Below, piece after piece: positions 15,453 through 23,977 of a stretch of DNA of 64,000 bases; the stretch's first letter is position 1; every line of letters begins with the position of its first letter. Made by a program: the position numbers and the translations under genes. Under the pieces are notes generated by a model that made no database searches, was not told the origin of the DNA, and was given only the letters and a program-made list of their open reading frames with translations. The DNA comes from Pseudomonas pohangensis (GTDB lineage Bacteria; Pseudomonadota; Gammaproteobacteria; Pseudomonadales; Pseudomonadaceae): the NCBI RefSeq assembly GCF_900105995.1, contig NZ_LT629785.1:2108001-2172000 (forward strand), given 5' to 3'.

Positions 15453-16271
15453 CTACAAGCCTTTGAGGTCGCGCTGGGCCAATTGGGCAGCGGAACTGCC
15501 CGGATACTGACTGACAACCTGCTGCAAAATCGACTTGGCCTGAGCGGTGTTGCCCTGTCGCAATTCGACATCGGCCAGCTTGTACAGCGAATCCGGCACT
15601 TTCTGATGATCAGGATAGGACTTGCTGACCTGGGCAAAGGCCTGAGCGGCTGCGGGCAAATCGCCTTGCGCCAGGCTTACTTCACCCAGCCAGTACTGCG
15701 CATTGCCCGCGTACTGACTATTGGGATACTTGCGCAAAAAGCCGCTAAATGCCTGACTGGCCTTGGCAAAGTCGCGGGTCTTGATCAGATCGAAAGCCGC
15801 ATCGTAGTAGAGCTTTTCTTTTTCCGGGTCAGCCGGTCCAGCGCTGGCCGCAGACGGATTCTGTACAGGAGCAACAGGCATCACCGGAGCATTACCGGCA
15901 TTCATCGCAGTACCAGGCTGACTCTGATTCAGCGGAGCACCGGCAGCGCCAGTACCCAGACGCCGATCAAGATCCTGATAGCGATCCAGACTTTCCTGCT
16001 TCAAGTTACGAATTTCGTTTTGCTGCTCTTCCAGCAGACCACGCAGTTGCTGCACTTCCTGCTGGAGTTGCTGCAACTGCATGAATACCTGTCCTTGTGC
16101 CGAAACCGGGGCAGCTGCCCCGGATCCAGCATAGGAAGCCGCACTCCCATAACCTGCCGACGAATAGCCGCCACCTGCAGCATTGTTACCTTCGACGACA
16201 GGTACTTCGGCCAGTGCTGCCAGAGGCAGGCCAAAGGCCAATAACGCGAGAATGCGATTGAGCTTGGTCAT
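15453..16271 (-). CDS. cpoB: Cell division coordinator CpoB (YbgF)
   Basis: A 272-residue periplasmic protein with signal peptide (MTKLNRILALLAFGLPLAALA). A Gly/Ser/Tyr-rich linker follows, then a coiled coil at about residues 60-100 (QLQQLQQEVQQLRGLLEEQQ) that trimerises, and three C-terminal TPR repeats (about 150-270). CpoB links peptidoglycan synthesis by PBP1B with Tol-Pal constriction. It is the last gene of the operon, 6 bp after pal. Confidence 0.95.
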   Translation of the reverse strand: MTKLNRILALLAFGLPLAALAEVPVVEGNNAAGGGYSSAGYGSAASYAGSGAAAPVSAQGQVFMQLQQLQQEVQQLRGLLEEQQNEIRNLKQESLDRYQDLDRRLGTGAAGAPLNQSQPGTAMNAGNAPVMPVAPVQNPSAASAGPADPEKEKLYYDAAFDLIKTRDFAKASQAFSGFLRKYPNSQYAGNAQYWLGEVSLAQGDLPAAAQAFAQVSKSYPDHQKVPDSLYKLADVELRQGNTAQAKSILQQVVSQYPGSSAAQLAQRDLKGL

Positions 16272-16277
16272 GACTGC

Positions 16278-16784
16278 TTACTTGGTCATCTCTACGCGGC
16301 GGTTCTGCGCCCACGCCTGCTCGTCGTTACCCAGCGCAACCGGACGCTCTTCACCATAGGAAATGGCTTCCAGCTGTGCCGGGGAAACGCCCTGCAGTAC
16401 CAGATAACGCTGTACGGTCTGAGCGCGACGCTCACCCAGTGCCATGTTGTACTCGCGGGTACCGCGCTCGTCGGTGTTACCTGCCAGCACTACGCGCTGA
16501 CCATTGGCTTTCAGGTCACGTGCATGCACGTCGAGGGCACGCATGGCCTCAGGCTGCAGCTCGGCGCTGTCGTAGGCAAAGTAGAATACGGTGATAGCGC
16601 GCAGTGCAGCTTCATCGCTCATGCTGCTGTCCAGACCGGAGGCACCATTGGCGCTAGCGTCATAACCGGCATTCGGATCAACAGCGCCTTCACCGGCGGC
16701 ATCGCCCTTCTTCGAGGAACAACCCACAACAACGGCCAGGGCCAGGGCAACGGCGGCAATTTTGCCGAATTTCAGCATTTCCAT
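16278..16784 (-). CDS. pal: Peptidoglycan-associated lipoprotein Pal (OprL)
   Basis: A 168-residue lipoprotein closely resembling P. aeruginosa OprL. The signal peptide ends in VVGCSS (lipidated Cys about residue 22). The OmpA-like peptidoglycan-binding domain contains GNTDERGTREYNMALGERRA. Pal anchors the outer membrane to peptidoglycan and interacts with TolB. An alternative ATG two codons downstream is possible. Confidence 0.97.
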   Translation of the reverse strand: MEMLKFGKIAAVALALAVVVGCSSKKGDAAGEGAVDPNAGYDASANGASGLDSSMSDEAALRAITVFYFAYDSAELQPEAMRALDVHARDLKANGQRVVLAGNTDERGTREYNMALGERRAQTVQRYLVLQGVSPAQLEAISYGEERPVALGNDEQAWAQNRRVEMTK

Positions 16785-16839
16785 TTTGTAACTCCTAGTA
16801 AATCGAGGTGTTGGATCATGTTTGGCTTGGTAGCCGCTT

Positions 16840-18138
16840 TTAGTTCAGATAGGGCGACCAGGAAGGTTCCTGAACTTGGCCTTGGGCAGTGGGAAGCGGC
16901 GTTCTCACTCGACCGTTGGTCGAAGCCAGCATCAGAACGCCCCGACCCTGCTGGCGGGTAGCGTAGATTACCATGGTCCCGTTGGGCGCAACAGTGGGCG
17001 ACTCATCCAGACTGGTTTCCGAAATTATCCGCAAACTGCCGCGCTGCAAGTCCTGCGCAGCGACGCGAAACACTGCATAGCCGTCCTGGCGATGCACCAT
17101 GACCAGCGTTTTCTCATCTGCCGACAGCTTCGGATTGGCATTGTAGTTGCCGACGAAGGTGACTCTCTGGGTCGCGCCAGTATTGATGTTGACCTTGTAG
17201 ATTTGCGGCTTGCCGGCACGATCCGAGGTGAAGTAGATGGTCTGGCCATCCTTGCCCCAGAACGGTTCGGTATCGATACCCAGCTGATTGGTTACGCGCT
17301 TGAGCTGGCGTGTAGCCACATCCATCACATAGATTTCCGGATTACCGTCCTTGGACAGCACCAGGGCCAGGCGGTTGCCATCCGGCGACCAGGCCGGGGC
17401 GCCATTCAGGCCGGAGAAATCGGTCATCTGCTCACGCCGGCCGGTGTCCACATACTGGATGAAGATGCGTGGCCGCTTCTGTTCGAAGGAGACATAGGCG
17501 ATGCGCTTGCCGTCAGGCGCATAGCTGGGTGACAGAATCGGCTCCCGCGACTGCAGCAGGGTCACCGCACGGGCACCATCATAGTCAGAGCGCTGCAGGG
17601 TGTAACGGGCATTGTTGGGGGCAAAACGTTCGACTGTCACGTAGAGCAGCTTGGTGGAGAACGCGCCGCGAATACCGGTCAGCTTGTCGAAGGCCTGATC
17701 CGAAATGTGATGTGCCATATCGCGCAACTGATCCATCCCGCCACTCACCGTACCGGCCATGACCTGCTGCTCGGTGGTCACGTTGTACAGGGAAAAATTC
17801 ACCTGCAGCCGCCCGGCAGCCGGCGTGACATTGCCGATCAGCAGGTATTGCGCACCGACCGCTTTCCAGTCGCGGTAGATGATCTCTGCCGGCTGGGCTG
17901 GTTGGCTAATCATGTTCTGCTTGGCAATCGGCTCGAAAAAGCCCGAGTTGCGCAGATCATTGCCGATAATACCGGACATATCCTCCGGCAATACCACACC
18001 ACCCTGCATGCCAAACGGCACTACGGCAATCGGTACCGCGCGATCAGTACCACGCGAAATCACCAGCGGCTCGGCCGCCTGGACACTACCGAGCAACAGA
18101 CTCAGGCTCAGCAGCAGGATACGGGTAAGGGTGTTCAC
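16840..18138 (-). CDS. tolB: Tol-Pal system protein TolB
   Basis: A 432-residue periplasmic protein with signal peptide ending SVQAAEP, an N-terminal domain that contacts TolA, and a C-terminal beta-propeller with repeated motifs such as PSYAPDGKRIAYVSF and PAWSPDGNRLALVLS. It cycles between TolA and Pal during constriction and outer-membrane upkeep. The start overlaps the tolA stop by 4 bp. Confidence 0.97.
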   Translation of the reverse strand: MNTLTRILLLSLSLLLGSVQAAEPLVISRGTDRAVPIAVVPFGMQGGVVLPEDMSGIIGNDLRNSGFFEPIAKQNMISQPAQPAEIIYRDWKAVGAQYLLIGNVTPAAGRLQVNFSLYNVTTEQQVMAGTVSGGMDQLRDMAHHISDQAFDKLTGIRGAFSTKLLYVTVERFAPNNARYTLQRSDYDGARAVTLLQSREPILSPSYAPDGKRIAYVSFEQKRPRIFIQYVDTGRREQMTDFSGLNGAPAWSPDGNRLALVLSKDGNPEIYVMDVATRQLKRVTNQLGIDTEPFWGKDGQTIYFTSDRAGKPQIYKVNINTGATQRVTFVGNYNANPKLSADEKTLVMVHRQDGYAVFRVAAQDLQRGSLRIISETSLDESPTVAPNGTMVIYATRQQGRGVLMLASTNGRVRTPLPTAQGQVQEPSWSPYLN

Positions 18139-19070
18139 AGGGACAAGTCCTCCGGTTTGAAAATGACGCGACGCTGACGATACAGCTTGTCAAAGGTCGC
18201 ACGATCGAGCTGCTGCATTTCCTGAATCCGGCCAACGTTGCGGACTGCCGCCACGGCCGAATTATCAAAGGGACGATCACCACTGGAGCGCGTCACGCTG
18301 GCATTGGTAATGGTGCCATCCGGCAACATCTCGATCATCACCTCGACGCTCATGCCGTTGCGCGCTGACGGTGGACGCTGCCACTGCTCGCTGACCAGCT
18401 TGATCAGCAGATCATCCAGATTGCCGGCCACCTGACTGCCAACGGTATCGGCCATGGCCTGCTGATACTGGGTGTCTTCGGCCAACAACTCGGCCAGCGC
18501 CTGGGCTTTTTTGTCCTCAGCGGATTTGCGCGCAGCGTCTTGAGCCGCTTTCTTCCTGGCGGCTTCGGCAGCAGCCTTTTTCTTGGCATCTTCTGCAGCT
18601 TTCTTTTTGGCATCATCCGCAGCCTTCTTCTTTTTGGCCTCTTCTGCGGCTTTCTTCTTCTCTTCCTCGGATTTCTTCCTGGCTATTTCAGCCTGCTTCT
18701 TCTGCTCGGCAGCCTTCTGTACTTCTTGTGCTTTCTTCTGTTCGGCGGCCTTCTTCTGTTCAGCCGCCTTGACTGCAGCAGCCTGCTTCTGCTGTTCGAT
18801 CTTCTTGGTTTCCAGTTGTTCGACCTGATTGCTCGGTGCCGCGGTTTTCTTCGCCTCTCCGGCTATCTTCTGCGGGGTCTGGGTGGTTGCCTGACTCTGC
18901 GACTTGAGCTGATACAAGGTGGTCTGGATGATCGGGCGCGCCGGAGGCAGCTCGGGAGTGAACTGGAAACTGACAAACAGCATGGTAAAAATCAGCAGGT
19001 GCAGCACAACCGCCCAGACCACAGGCCAGAAATAGCTTTCCGAGGATGAACGCTCGATCAGTTGACGCAT
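18135..19070 (-). CDS. tolA: Tol-Pal system protein TolA
   Basis: A 311-residue inner-membrane protein with one N-terminal transmembrane helix (about residues 16-34). A long alanine/lysine/glutamate-rich helical domain (about 75-195) spans the periplasm, followed by a globular C-terminal domain with NGMSVEVMIEMLPDGTITNASV. It transmits TolQR energy to TolB and Pal. The repetitive lysine/alanine segment is a normal family feature. Its ATG overlaps the tolR stop by one base. Confidence 0.96.
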   Translation of the reverse strand: MRQLIERSSSESYFWPVVWAVVLHLLIFTMLFVSFQFTPELPPARPIIQTTLYQLKSQSQATTQTPQKIAGEAKKTAAPSNQVEQLETKKIEQQKQAAAVKAAEQKKAAEQKKAQEVQKAAEQKKQAEIARKKSEEEKKKAAEEAKKKKAADDAKKKAAEDAKKKAAAEAARKKAAQDAARKSAEDKKAQALAELLAEDTQYQQAMADTVGSQVAGNLDDLLIKLVSEQWQRPPSARNGMSVEVMIEMLPDGTITNASVTRSSGDRPFDNSAVAAVRNVGRIQEMQQLDRATFDKLYRQRRVIFKPEDLSL

Positions 19071-19528
19071 CAGGGGGCCTCGGTAATCAGCCCGACATTG
19101 CTGACGCCAGCCTGCTGCAGACCACCCATGACTTTCATCACCGCCTCATAGGGCACGCGTTTGTCACCACGGACGAACACCTGCACCGCCTTGCCCTGCC
19201 CGCTGTTGGCGCCAAGAATACTGCTCACCGCCTCAATCAGTTTCGGCAGCTCGGTGGATGTCTCGCTACCCTTGCCCTGATCGGGATCGACCTCTTCGCC
19301 CATGTTCCAGTAATAGCTCTGGTCCGCCTTGATCGAGATGGTCAGCACCCGCGAGTTGTTGTCCTGCGGCAGCGCCTGGCTGGATACCTTGGGCAGGTCG
19401 ACCTTGACGCCCTGATTGAGCATCGGCGCAGTGACCATGAAAATGACCAGCAGTACCAGCATCACGTCGATGTAGGGCACCACATTCATTTCCGAGACGG
19501 GTTTGCGTCTGTTGCGGATTCTTGCCAT
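19070..19528 (-). CDS. tolR: Tol-Pal motor subunit TolR
   Basis: A 152-residue protein from ATG at 19526-19528 (MARIRNRRKPVSEMN). It has one transmembrane helix with the proton-carrying aspartate in VVPYIDVMLVLLVIF, then a periplasmic domain that binds peptidoglycan. Together with TolQ it forms the proton-driven motor. A start five codons upstream is open but less like the family. Confidence 0.96.
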   Translation of the reverse strand: MARIRNRRKPVSEMNVVPYIDVMLVLLVIFMVTAPMLNQGVKVDLPKVSSQALPQDNNSRVLTISIKADQSYYWNMGEEVDPDQGKGSETSTELPKLIEAVSSILGANSGQGKAVQVFVRGDKRVPYEAVMKVMGGLQQAGVSNVGLITEAP

Positions 19529-19539
19529 GACGTCAGCCC

Positions 19540-20235
19540 TCACTCATCGGAGCTGTGGACTTTACGGTGCAGGATCGCCTGAAACTCATCTGCGAAGGTG
19601 TAATAGCGGCCAATCAGCATCTCGCCGCGGGCGGCAAAGCGGTTATAGGCAATCACCGCCGGAATCGCGGCAAACAGGCCGATTGCCGTGGCAATCAGCG
19701 CCTCGGCAATCCCCGGCGCTACCGTGGCCAGAGTTGCCTGCTGCACCTGGGCCAGGCCGCGGAACGAGTTCATGATGCCCCACACCGTGCCAAACAAACC
19801 GACGTAGGGGCTGGTAGAGCCAACGGTCGCGAGAAACGGCAAGCTCTGCTCGAGCTTCTCTTCCTCGCGCGAAATGGCCACGCGCATGGCGCGGTTGACA
19901 CCGTCCATCACCGCATCCGGATCAAAGCTGGATTGCTGGCGCAGCCGCGAAAATTCCTTGAAACCGGCGCGGAAAATCTGCTCCAGTCCCGAGTCCGGGT
20001 CCGGACTGCTGCCGACCTGACGGTACAGCTTGGACAGATCGATACCCGACCAGAAACGCTCCTCGAAGTTGTCGAGACTGCGCTTGGCGTGACGCAGCAG
20101 GCTGCTGCGCTGGAAAATCATCACCCAGGAAGTGACCGAAGCGGCCAACAGCGCCAGCATCACCAACTGCACGACAAAGCTGGCATTACTGATAAGATTC
20201 CACATGGACATGTGGTCGACGGCGTTAGCTTCCAC
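19540..20235 (-). CDS. tolQ: Tol-Pal motor subunit TolQ
   Basis: A 231-residue MotA/ExbB-family protein with three transmembrane helices (about residues 15-37, 130-155, 170-195) and the channel motifs GLFGTVWGIM and APGIAEALIATAIGLFAAIPAV. The start is GTG at 20233-20235, supported by an AGGAG site seven bases upstream and by similarity to P. aeruginosa TolQ (MEAN-VDH). It forms the proton channel with TolR. Confidence 0.97.
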   Translation of the reverse strand: MEANAVDHMSMWNLISNASFVVQLVMLALLAASVTSWVMIFQRSSLLRHAKRSLDNFEERFWSGIDLSKLYRQVGSSPDPDSGLEQIFRAGFKEFSRLRQQSSFDPDAVMDGVNRAMRVAISREEEKLEQSLPFLATVGSTSPYVGLFGTVWGIMNSFRGLAQVQQATLATVAPGIAEALIATAIGLFAAIPAVIAYNRFAARGEMLIGRYYTFADEFQAILHRKVHSSDE

Positions 20236-20256
20236 GCTGCATCTCCTGCTAAAAAC

Positions 20257-20694
20257 TTACTGGGAAAGCCCCGAATCCATGGCGAAGGCTGCATGCAACG
20301 CTTCGGGAATGGCCCGTGGCTTCAAATTGTCGGCGCGCACACAGGCCACCAGAAACTGTCCTTCACATAGCAGCTGACCGTCTGCAACACGTCTGACCTG
20401 CTGCCGGAAACGCAGACTCGCACGCTTGAGCTCAACCACTTCAGCCGTCACCTGCAAGGCATCATCCAGTCTTGCCGGCGCCAGATAGCGCGCTTCTATG
20501 GAATGCACCACAAACAGCAGGCCCTCTTCCGCCAATTGCGACTGGGCGTAACCCAGACTGCGCAAACGCTCGGTACGGGCCCGCTCCATGAATTTCAGGT
20601 AATTGACGTAATAAACGATGCCGCCGGCGTCGGTGTCTTCGAAATACACGCGACAAGTCAGGCTGAAGGGCTGGGCATCTTTCTGAACGCGCAT
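20257..20694 (-). CDS. ybgC: Acyl-CoA thioesterase YbgC of the Tol-Pal cluster
   Basis: A 145-residue hotdog-fold thioesterase with the 4-hydroxybenzoyl-CoA thioesterase signature YFEDTDAGGIVYYVNYLKFMERART (catalytic Asp in DTDAGG). It is the first gene of the ybgC-tolQRAB-pal-cpoB operon and lies 21 bp before tolQ. Family members hydrolyse short-chain acyl-CoA or acyl-ACP and are linked with phospholipid metabolism at the cell envelope. Confidence 0.94.
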   Translation of the reverse strand: MRVQKDAQPFSLTCRVYFEDTDAGGIVYYVNYLKFMERARTERLRSLGYAQSQLAEEGLLFVVHSIEARYLAPARLDDALQVTAEVVELKRASLRFRQQVRRVADGQLLCEGQFLVACVRADNLKPRAIPEALHAAFAMDSGLSQ

Positions 20695-20746
20695 ACTCTA
20701 GTGCTTACTCCCGGCCTTGCCAATCGGCCAACTGCTTGTTTTTAAA

Positions 20747-21799
20747 CTAATCGTCACCCAGATCGAACAATTCAGCCGATGGCAGCGAGGCCAGCCGGCC
20801 CGGCAGGTTCAAGCCAAAATGCAGATAGGCATGGCGGGTGACCACCCGGCCTCTGGGAGTGCGCATGATATACCCTTGCTGGATCAGATAGGGCTCCAGT
20901 ACATCCTCAATCGTATGCCGTTCCTCGCTGATGGCGGCGGCCAGACTGTCGATACCCACCGGACCACCATCGAACTTCTCGATCATCGCCAGCAACAGGC
21001 GGCGATCCTGGTGATCGAAGCCCTGTTCGTCGACATCCAGCAGATTCAGGGCCAGGTCGGCGATCGGTCGGGTGATCTGGCCCTGACCACGCACTTCGGC
21101 ATAGTCACGCACCCGGCGCAGCAGCCGGTTGGCGATGCGCGGGGTGCCACGGGCGCGGCGGGCGATCTCGAAAGCGCCGTCCGGTTCCACATGCAAGCCG
21201 AGAATGCCGCCCGAGCGGCTGACGATGGTCGACAGATCTGCCGAACTGTAGAACTCCAGCCGCTGCACGATGCCAAAACGATCCCGCAGCGGGTTGGTCA
21301 GCATGCCGGCGCGGGTGGTGGCACCGACCAGAGTAAAGGGTGGCAGATCCAGTTTGATCGAACGCGCGCCGGGACCTTCGCCGATCATGATGTCCAGCTG
21401 GAAGTCTTCCATGGCCGGATAGAGTACTTCCTCGACAATCGGCGGCAGGCGATGAATCTCGTCGATAAACAGCACATCGCCCGGCTCCAGATTGGTCAGC
21501 AAGGCTGCCAGATCGCCGGGGCGTTCCAGTACCGGGCCGGAAGTGCTCTTGATCGATACGCCCATCTCCTGGGCGATGATATGCGCCAGGGTAGTCTTGC
21601 CCAGGCCGGGCGGGCCGAAGATCAAGGTGTGATCCAGCGGCTCACTGCGTCCGCGAGCCGCCTGAATGAACAACTCCATCTGGTCCCGCACCACCGGCTG
21701 GCCGATGTAGTCGGCCAGACTCAGCGGGCGAATGGCCCGGTCCAGTTGCTCGTCGCGGTCACGCCCGCCGGTTGTTACCAGTCGATCTGCGTCGATCAT
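20747..21799 (-). CDS. ruvB: Holliday junction branch migration helicase RuvB
   Basis: A 350-residue AAA+ motor. Walker A is GPPGLGKTTLAH, Walker B is VLFIDEIHRL, and the C-terminal winged helix has TPRGRVVTRHAY. With RuvA it drives branch migration. It lies 6 bp after ruvA in the ruvC-ruvA-ruvB operon. Confidence 0.98.
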   Translation of the reverse strand: MIDADRLVTTGGRDRDEQLDRAIRPLSLADYIGQPVVRDQMELFIQAARGRSEPLDHTLIFGPPGLGKTTLAHIIAQEMGVSIKSTSGPVLERPGDLAALLTNLEPGDVLFIDEIHRLPPIVEEVLYPAMEDFQLDIMIGEGPGARSIKLDLPPFTLVGATTRAGMLTNPLRDRFGIVQRLEFYSSADLSTIVSRSGGILGLHVEPDGAFEIARRARGTPRIANRLLRRVRDYAEVRGQGQITRPIADLALNLLDVDEQGFDHQDRRLLLAMIEKFDGGPVGIDSLAAAISEERHTIEDVLEPYLIQQGYIMRTPRGRVVTRHAYLHFGLNLPGRLASLPSAELFDLGDD

Positions 21800-21805
21800 T
21801 GCGGC

Positions 21806-22411
21806 TTACACCATCCCCTTGAGAGCACGACGAATCAGTTCTTCGCTGGACAGACCCTCTTCCAGCACGGCAGCAACCGCACGACTGGCCTCCTGCGGCT
21901 TGTAGCCCAGCGAGATCAGCGCACCCAGTGCATCGGTTTCGGCACTTGAGACCGCGACACCGGGCCGTGGTTCAATCACCAGTGTCGACATGCCGGGCAA
22001 CGTCTCCCAGGCCTTGAAGCGGTCCTTGAGTTCAACCAGCAGGCGCTCGGCGGTTTTCTTGCCGACACCGGGAACCTTGACCAGCACCGAACTATCCTGT
22101 GCCTGTACGCAGCGTACCAGCTCATCCACGTCCAGACCCGACATCAGCGCCAGTGCCAGTTTCGGCCCCACGCCATTCAGGCGGATCAGTTCGCGAAACA
22201 GCTCGCGCTCGCGCTTCTCGAAGAAACCGTAAAGCAGCTGAGCATCCTCGCGCACCACCAGATGGGTATGCAGGATCAATGGCTCGCCCACCGCCGGCAG
22301 ACGATAAAGCGTGGACATCGGCACTTCCAGCTCATAGCCGATACCGCCGACATCCAGTATCAGGTGCGGTGGATGCTTCTCCACCAGGGTGCCACGCAGG
22401 CGTCCGATCAC
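21806..22411 (-). CDS. ruvA: Holliday junction binding protein RuvA
   Basis: A 201-residue protein starting at GTG 22409-22411 (translated MIGRLRGTL), the family start; the open frame upstream is not needed. Helix-hairpin-helix motifs are LNGVGPKLALALMSG and VPGVGKKTAERLLVEL, and the C-terminal domain binds RuvB. It starts 16 bp after ruvC. Confidence 0.97.
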   Translation of the reverse strand: MIGRLRGTLVEKHPPHLILDVGGIGYELEVPMSTLYRLPAVGEPLILHTHLVVREDAQLLYGFFEKRERELFRELIRLNGVGPKLALALMSGLDVDELVRCVQAQDSSVLVKVPGVGKKTAERLLVELKDRFKAWETLPGMSTLVIEPRPGVAVSSAETDALGALISLGYKPQEASRAVAAVLEEGLSSEELIRRALKGMV

Positions 22412-22427
22412 AGAGTCAATTCCTTGT

Positions 22428-22952
22428 TCAAAGTCGCAGGCGGCCGGCACGCTGTTTGGCGCCGGAAAGGCCGTGGGGAATCAGGCTTTGCCGATGATGG
22501 GCGTGGCAGATGGCTATCGCCAGTGCATCCGAGGCGTCGATTTGCGGTTTCTGCACCAGCTTGAGCATGTGCATGACCATCAGCTGCACCTGCTCCTTGT
22601 CGGCCCGGCCGGAGCCGACCAGCGCCTGCTTGACCTGGGTGGCGGTGTACTCCGCCACCTCCAGCCCCTGCTCGACACCCGCGACAATCGCCGCACCACG
22701 CGCCTGACCCAGCTTGAGTGCGGAGTCGGCATTGCGCGCCATAAACACCTGCTCAATGCCCATGGTCGTTGGCTTATACGTCTGGATCACCTCACAGACA
22801 CCGCGATAGACCTTCTGCAGCCGCTCCGGCAATGCGCCCTCACCGGTGCGGATACAGCCCGAAGCGATGTACTCGCAGCCACGCCCGGTGTCACGCACCA
22901 CGCCATAGCCGGTGATGCGCGAGCCGGGGTCAATTCCCAGAATCAGCGTCAT
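22428..22952 (-). CDS. ruvC: Holliday junction resolvase RuvC
   Basis: A 174-residue RNase-H-fold nuclease that cuts Holliday junctions. The first catalytic aspartate is in ILGIDPGSR (residue 8), the glutamate in GIEQVF, and the last acidic pair in DASDALAIAICHAH. The ATG at 22950-22952 is the family start. An SOS box lies ten bases upstream. It is the first gene of ruvCAB. Confidence 0.97.
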   Translation of the reverse strand: MTLILGIDPGSRITGYGVVRDTGRGCEYIASGCIRTGEGALPERLQKVYRGVCEVIQTYKPTTMGIEQVFMARNADSALKLGQARGAAIVAGVEQGLEVAEYTATQVKQALVGSGRADKEQVQLMVMHMLKLVQKPQIDASDALAIAICHAHHRQSLIPHGLSGAKQRAGRLRL

Positions 22953-22961
22953 GTCTTGATA

Positions 22962-22977
22962 CTGTCTATATATCCAG
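22962..22977 (-). promoter_or_regulatory. LexA (SOS) box upstream of ruvCAB
   Basis: On the minus strand the sequence is CTGG-ATATATAG-ACAG, one mismatch from the CTGT-N8-ACAG LexA consensus, with the alternating AT core common in strong sites. It ends ten bases before the ruvC ATG. Confidence 0.7.
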
Positions 22978-23024
22978 TCTGCGAGTATAGGGAGTCTCTC
23001 CCGGCACGTCACCCACCAGTGCAC

Positions 23025-23060
23025 AGAAAAAAACCGGAAGCGCCACGGGCAGCTTCCGGT
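23025..23060 (-). terminator. Terminator after yebC
   Basis: Inverted repeat ACCGGAAGC / GCTTCCGGT (23033-23041, 23052-23060) followed on the minus strand by a run of T. It separates yebC from ruvCAB, leaving ruvCAB to its own promoter. Confidence 0.82.
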
Positions 23061-23087
23061 CTTTTGCAGCACTGCTACGGACAGCTT

Positions 23088-23834
23088 CTAGTCCAGCTGC
23101 TCCATCAACTCATCGGCAATGTCGGCGTTGTGGTAGACCTCCTGCACATCATCCAGGTCCTCCAGCATGTCGATCAGCTTGAGGACCTTCTGTGCAGTTT
23201 CCAGATCCGTAACCGGCGCACTGATCGTGGGGATCATGGCGATTTCCGCCTCCTCACCCTTGAAACCGGCGGCCGCCAGGGCCTCGTTGACGCTGAGAAA
23301 GTCGGCGAAACTGGTCGACACCAGCGCCGAACCGTCCTCGGCCATTTCCACATCATCGGCTCCGGCTTCCAGTGCCGCTTCCAGCAATGCGTCTTCATCG
23401 ACACCCGCAGCGAAGCTGATCTGGCCTTTGCGCTCGAACATATAGGCCACCGAACCATCGGTACCCAGATTACCGCCGCACTTGGTGAAGGCATGGCGCA
23501 CCGCGGCTGCCGTGCGGTTGCGGTTATCGGTCATCGCCTCGACGATGATCGCCACGCCACTGACGGCATAACCTTCGTAGCTCAGCTCGGTCATGTTGTC
23601 GGCTTCGCTGGCACCGGCACCGCGGGCTATGGCCCGGTCGATGGTGTCGCGGGTCATGTTGGCGGTCAGCGCCTTGTCCACCGCCAGACGCAGGCGCGGA
23701 TTCTCGGATGGCAAGGCGCCACCTTTGGCGGCAACGGTCAGCTCACGAATCAGCTTGGTGAAGATCTTGCCGCGCTTGGCGTCCTGACGTCCCTTGCGGT
23801 GTTTGATGTTGGCCCATTTGGAATGACCAGCCAT
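23088..23834 (-). CDS. yebC: YebC/PmpR family transcriptional regulator or translation factor
   Basis: A 248-residue TACO1/YebC-family protein beginning with the highly conserved MAGHSKWANIKHRKGRQDAK. Family members have been described as DNA-binding regulators (PmpR in P. aeruginosa) and as ribosome-associated factors easing translation of proline stretches. It lies between aspS and ruvC, its usual neighbourhood, but the repeat element upstream and the terminator downstream suggest it is transcribed alone. Confidence 0.95.
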   Translation of the reverse strand: MAGHSKWANIKHRKGRQDAKRGKIFTKLIRELTVAAKGGALPSENPRLRLAVDKALTANMTRDTIDRAIARGAGASEADNMTELSYEGYAVSGVAIIVEAMTDNRNRTAAAVRHAFTKCGGNLGTDGSVAYMFERKGQISFAAGVDEDALLEAALEAGADDVEMAEDGSALVSTSFADFLSVNEALAAAGFKGEEAEIAMIPTISAPVTDLETAQKVLKLIDMLEDLDDVQEVYHNADIADELMEQLD

Positions 23835-23864
23835 ATTTCACTCCGGTTGCTACAAATTGATGAT

Positions 23865-23962
23865 CGCTCCCATGCTCTGTGTGGGAGCGCAGCCGAGCTG
23901 GTTCTGCGAGTGCGGGACGCTGAGCACCCGGGGATGAGGTTCCCACGCGGAGCATGGGAACC
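23865..23962. repeat. REP-like palindromic element between aspS and yebC
   Basis: Two imperfect palindromes face each other: CGCTCCCA...TGGGAGCG at 23865-23889 and GGTTCCCA...TGGGAACC at 23938-23962, with about 50 bp between. The outer motifs contain ATGCTCTG and its near complement CGGAGCAT, so the whole region can also fold as one large hairpin. Such paired palindromes are typical of intergenic REP/BIME elements in Pseudomonas. Confidence 0.75.
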
Positions 23963-23977
23963 ATCACGCAAACAGCA

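Noticed and set aside
18475..18840. Repetitive lysine/alanine-coding DNA in tolA as a tandem repeat locus
   Set aside because: The repeats are imperfect and are the normal helical domain of TolA.
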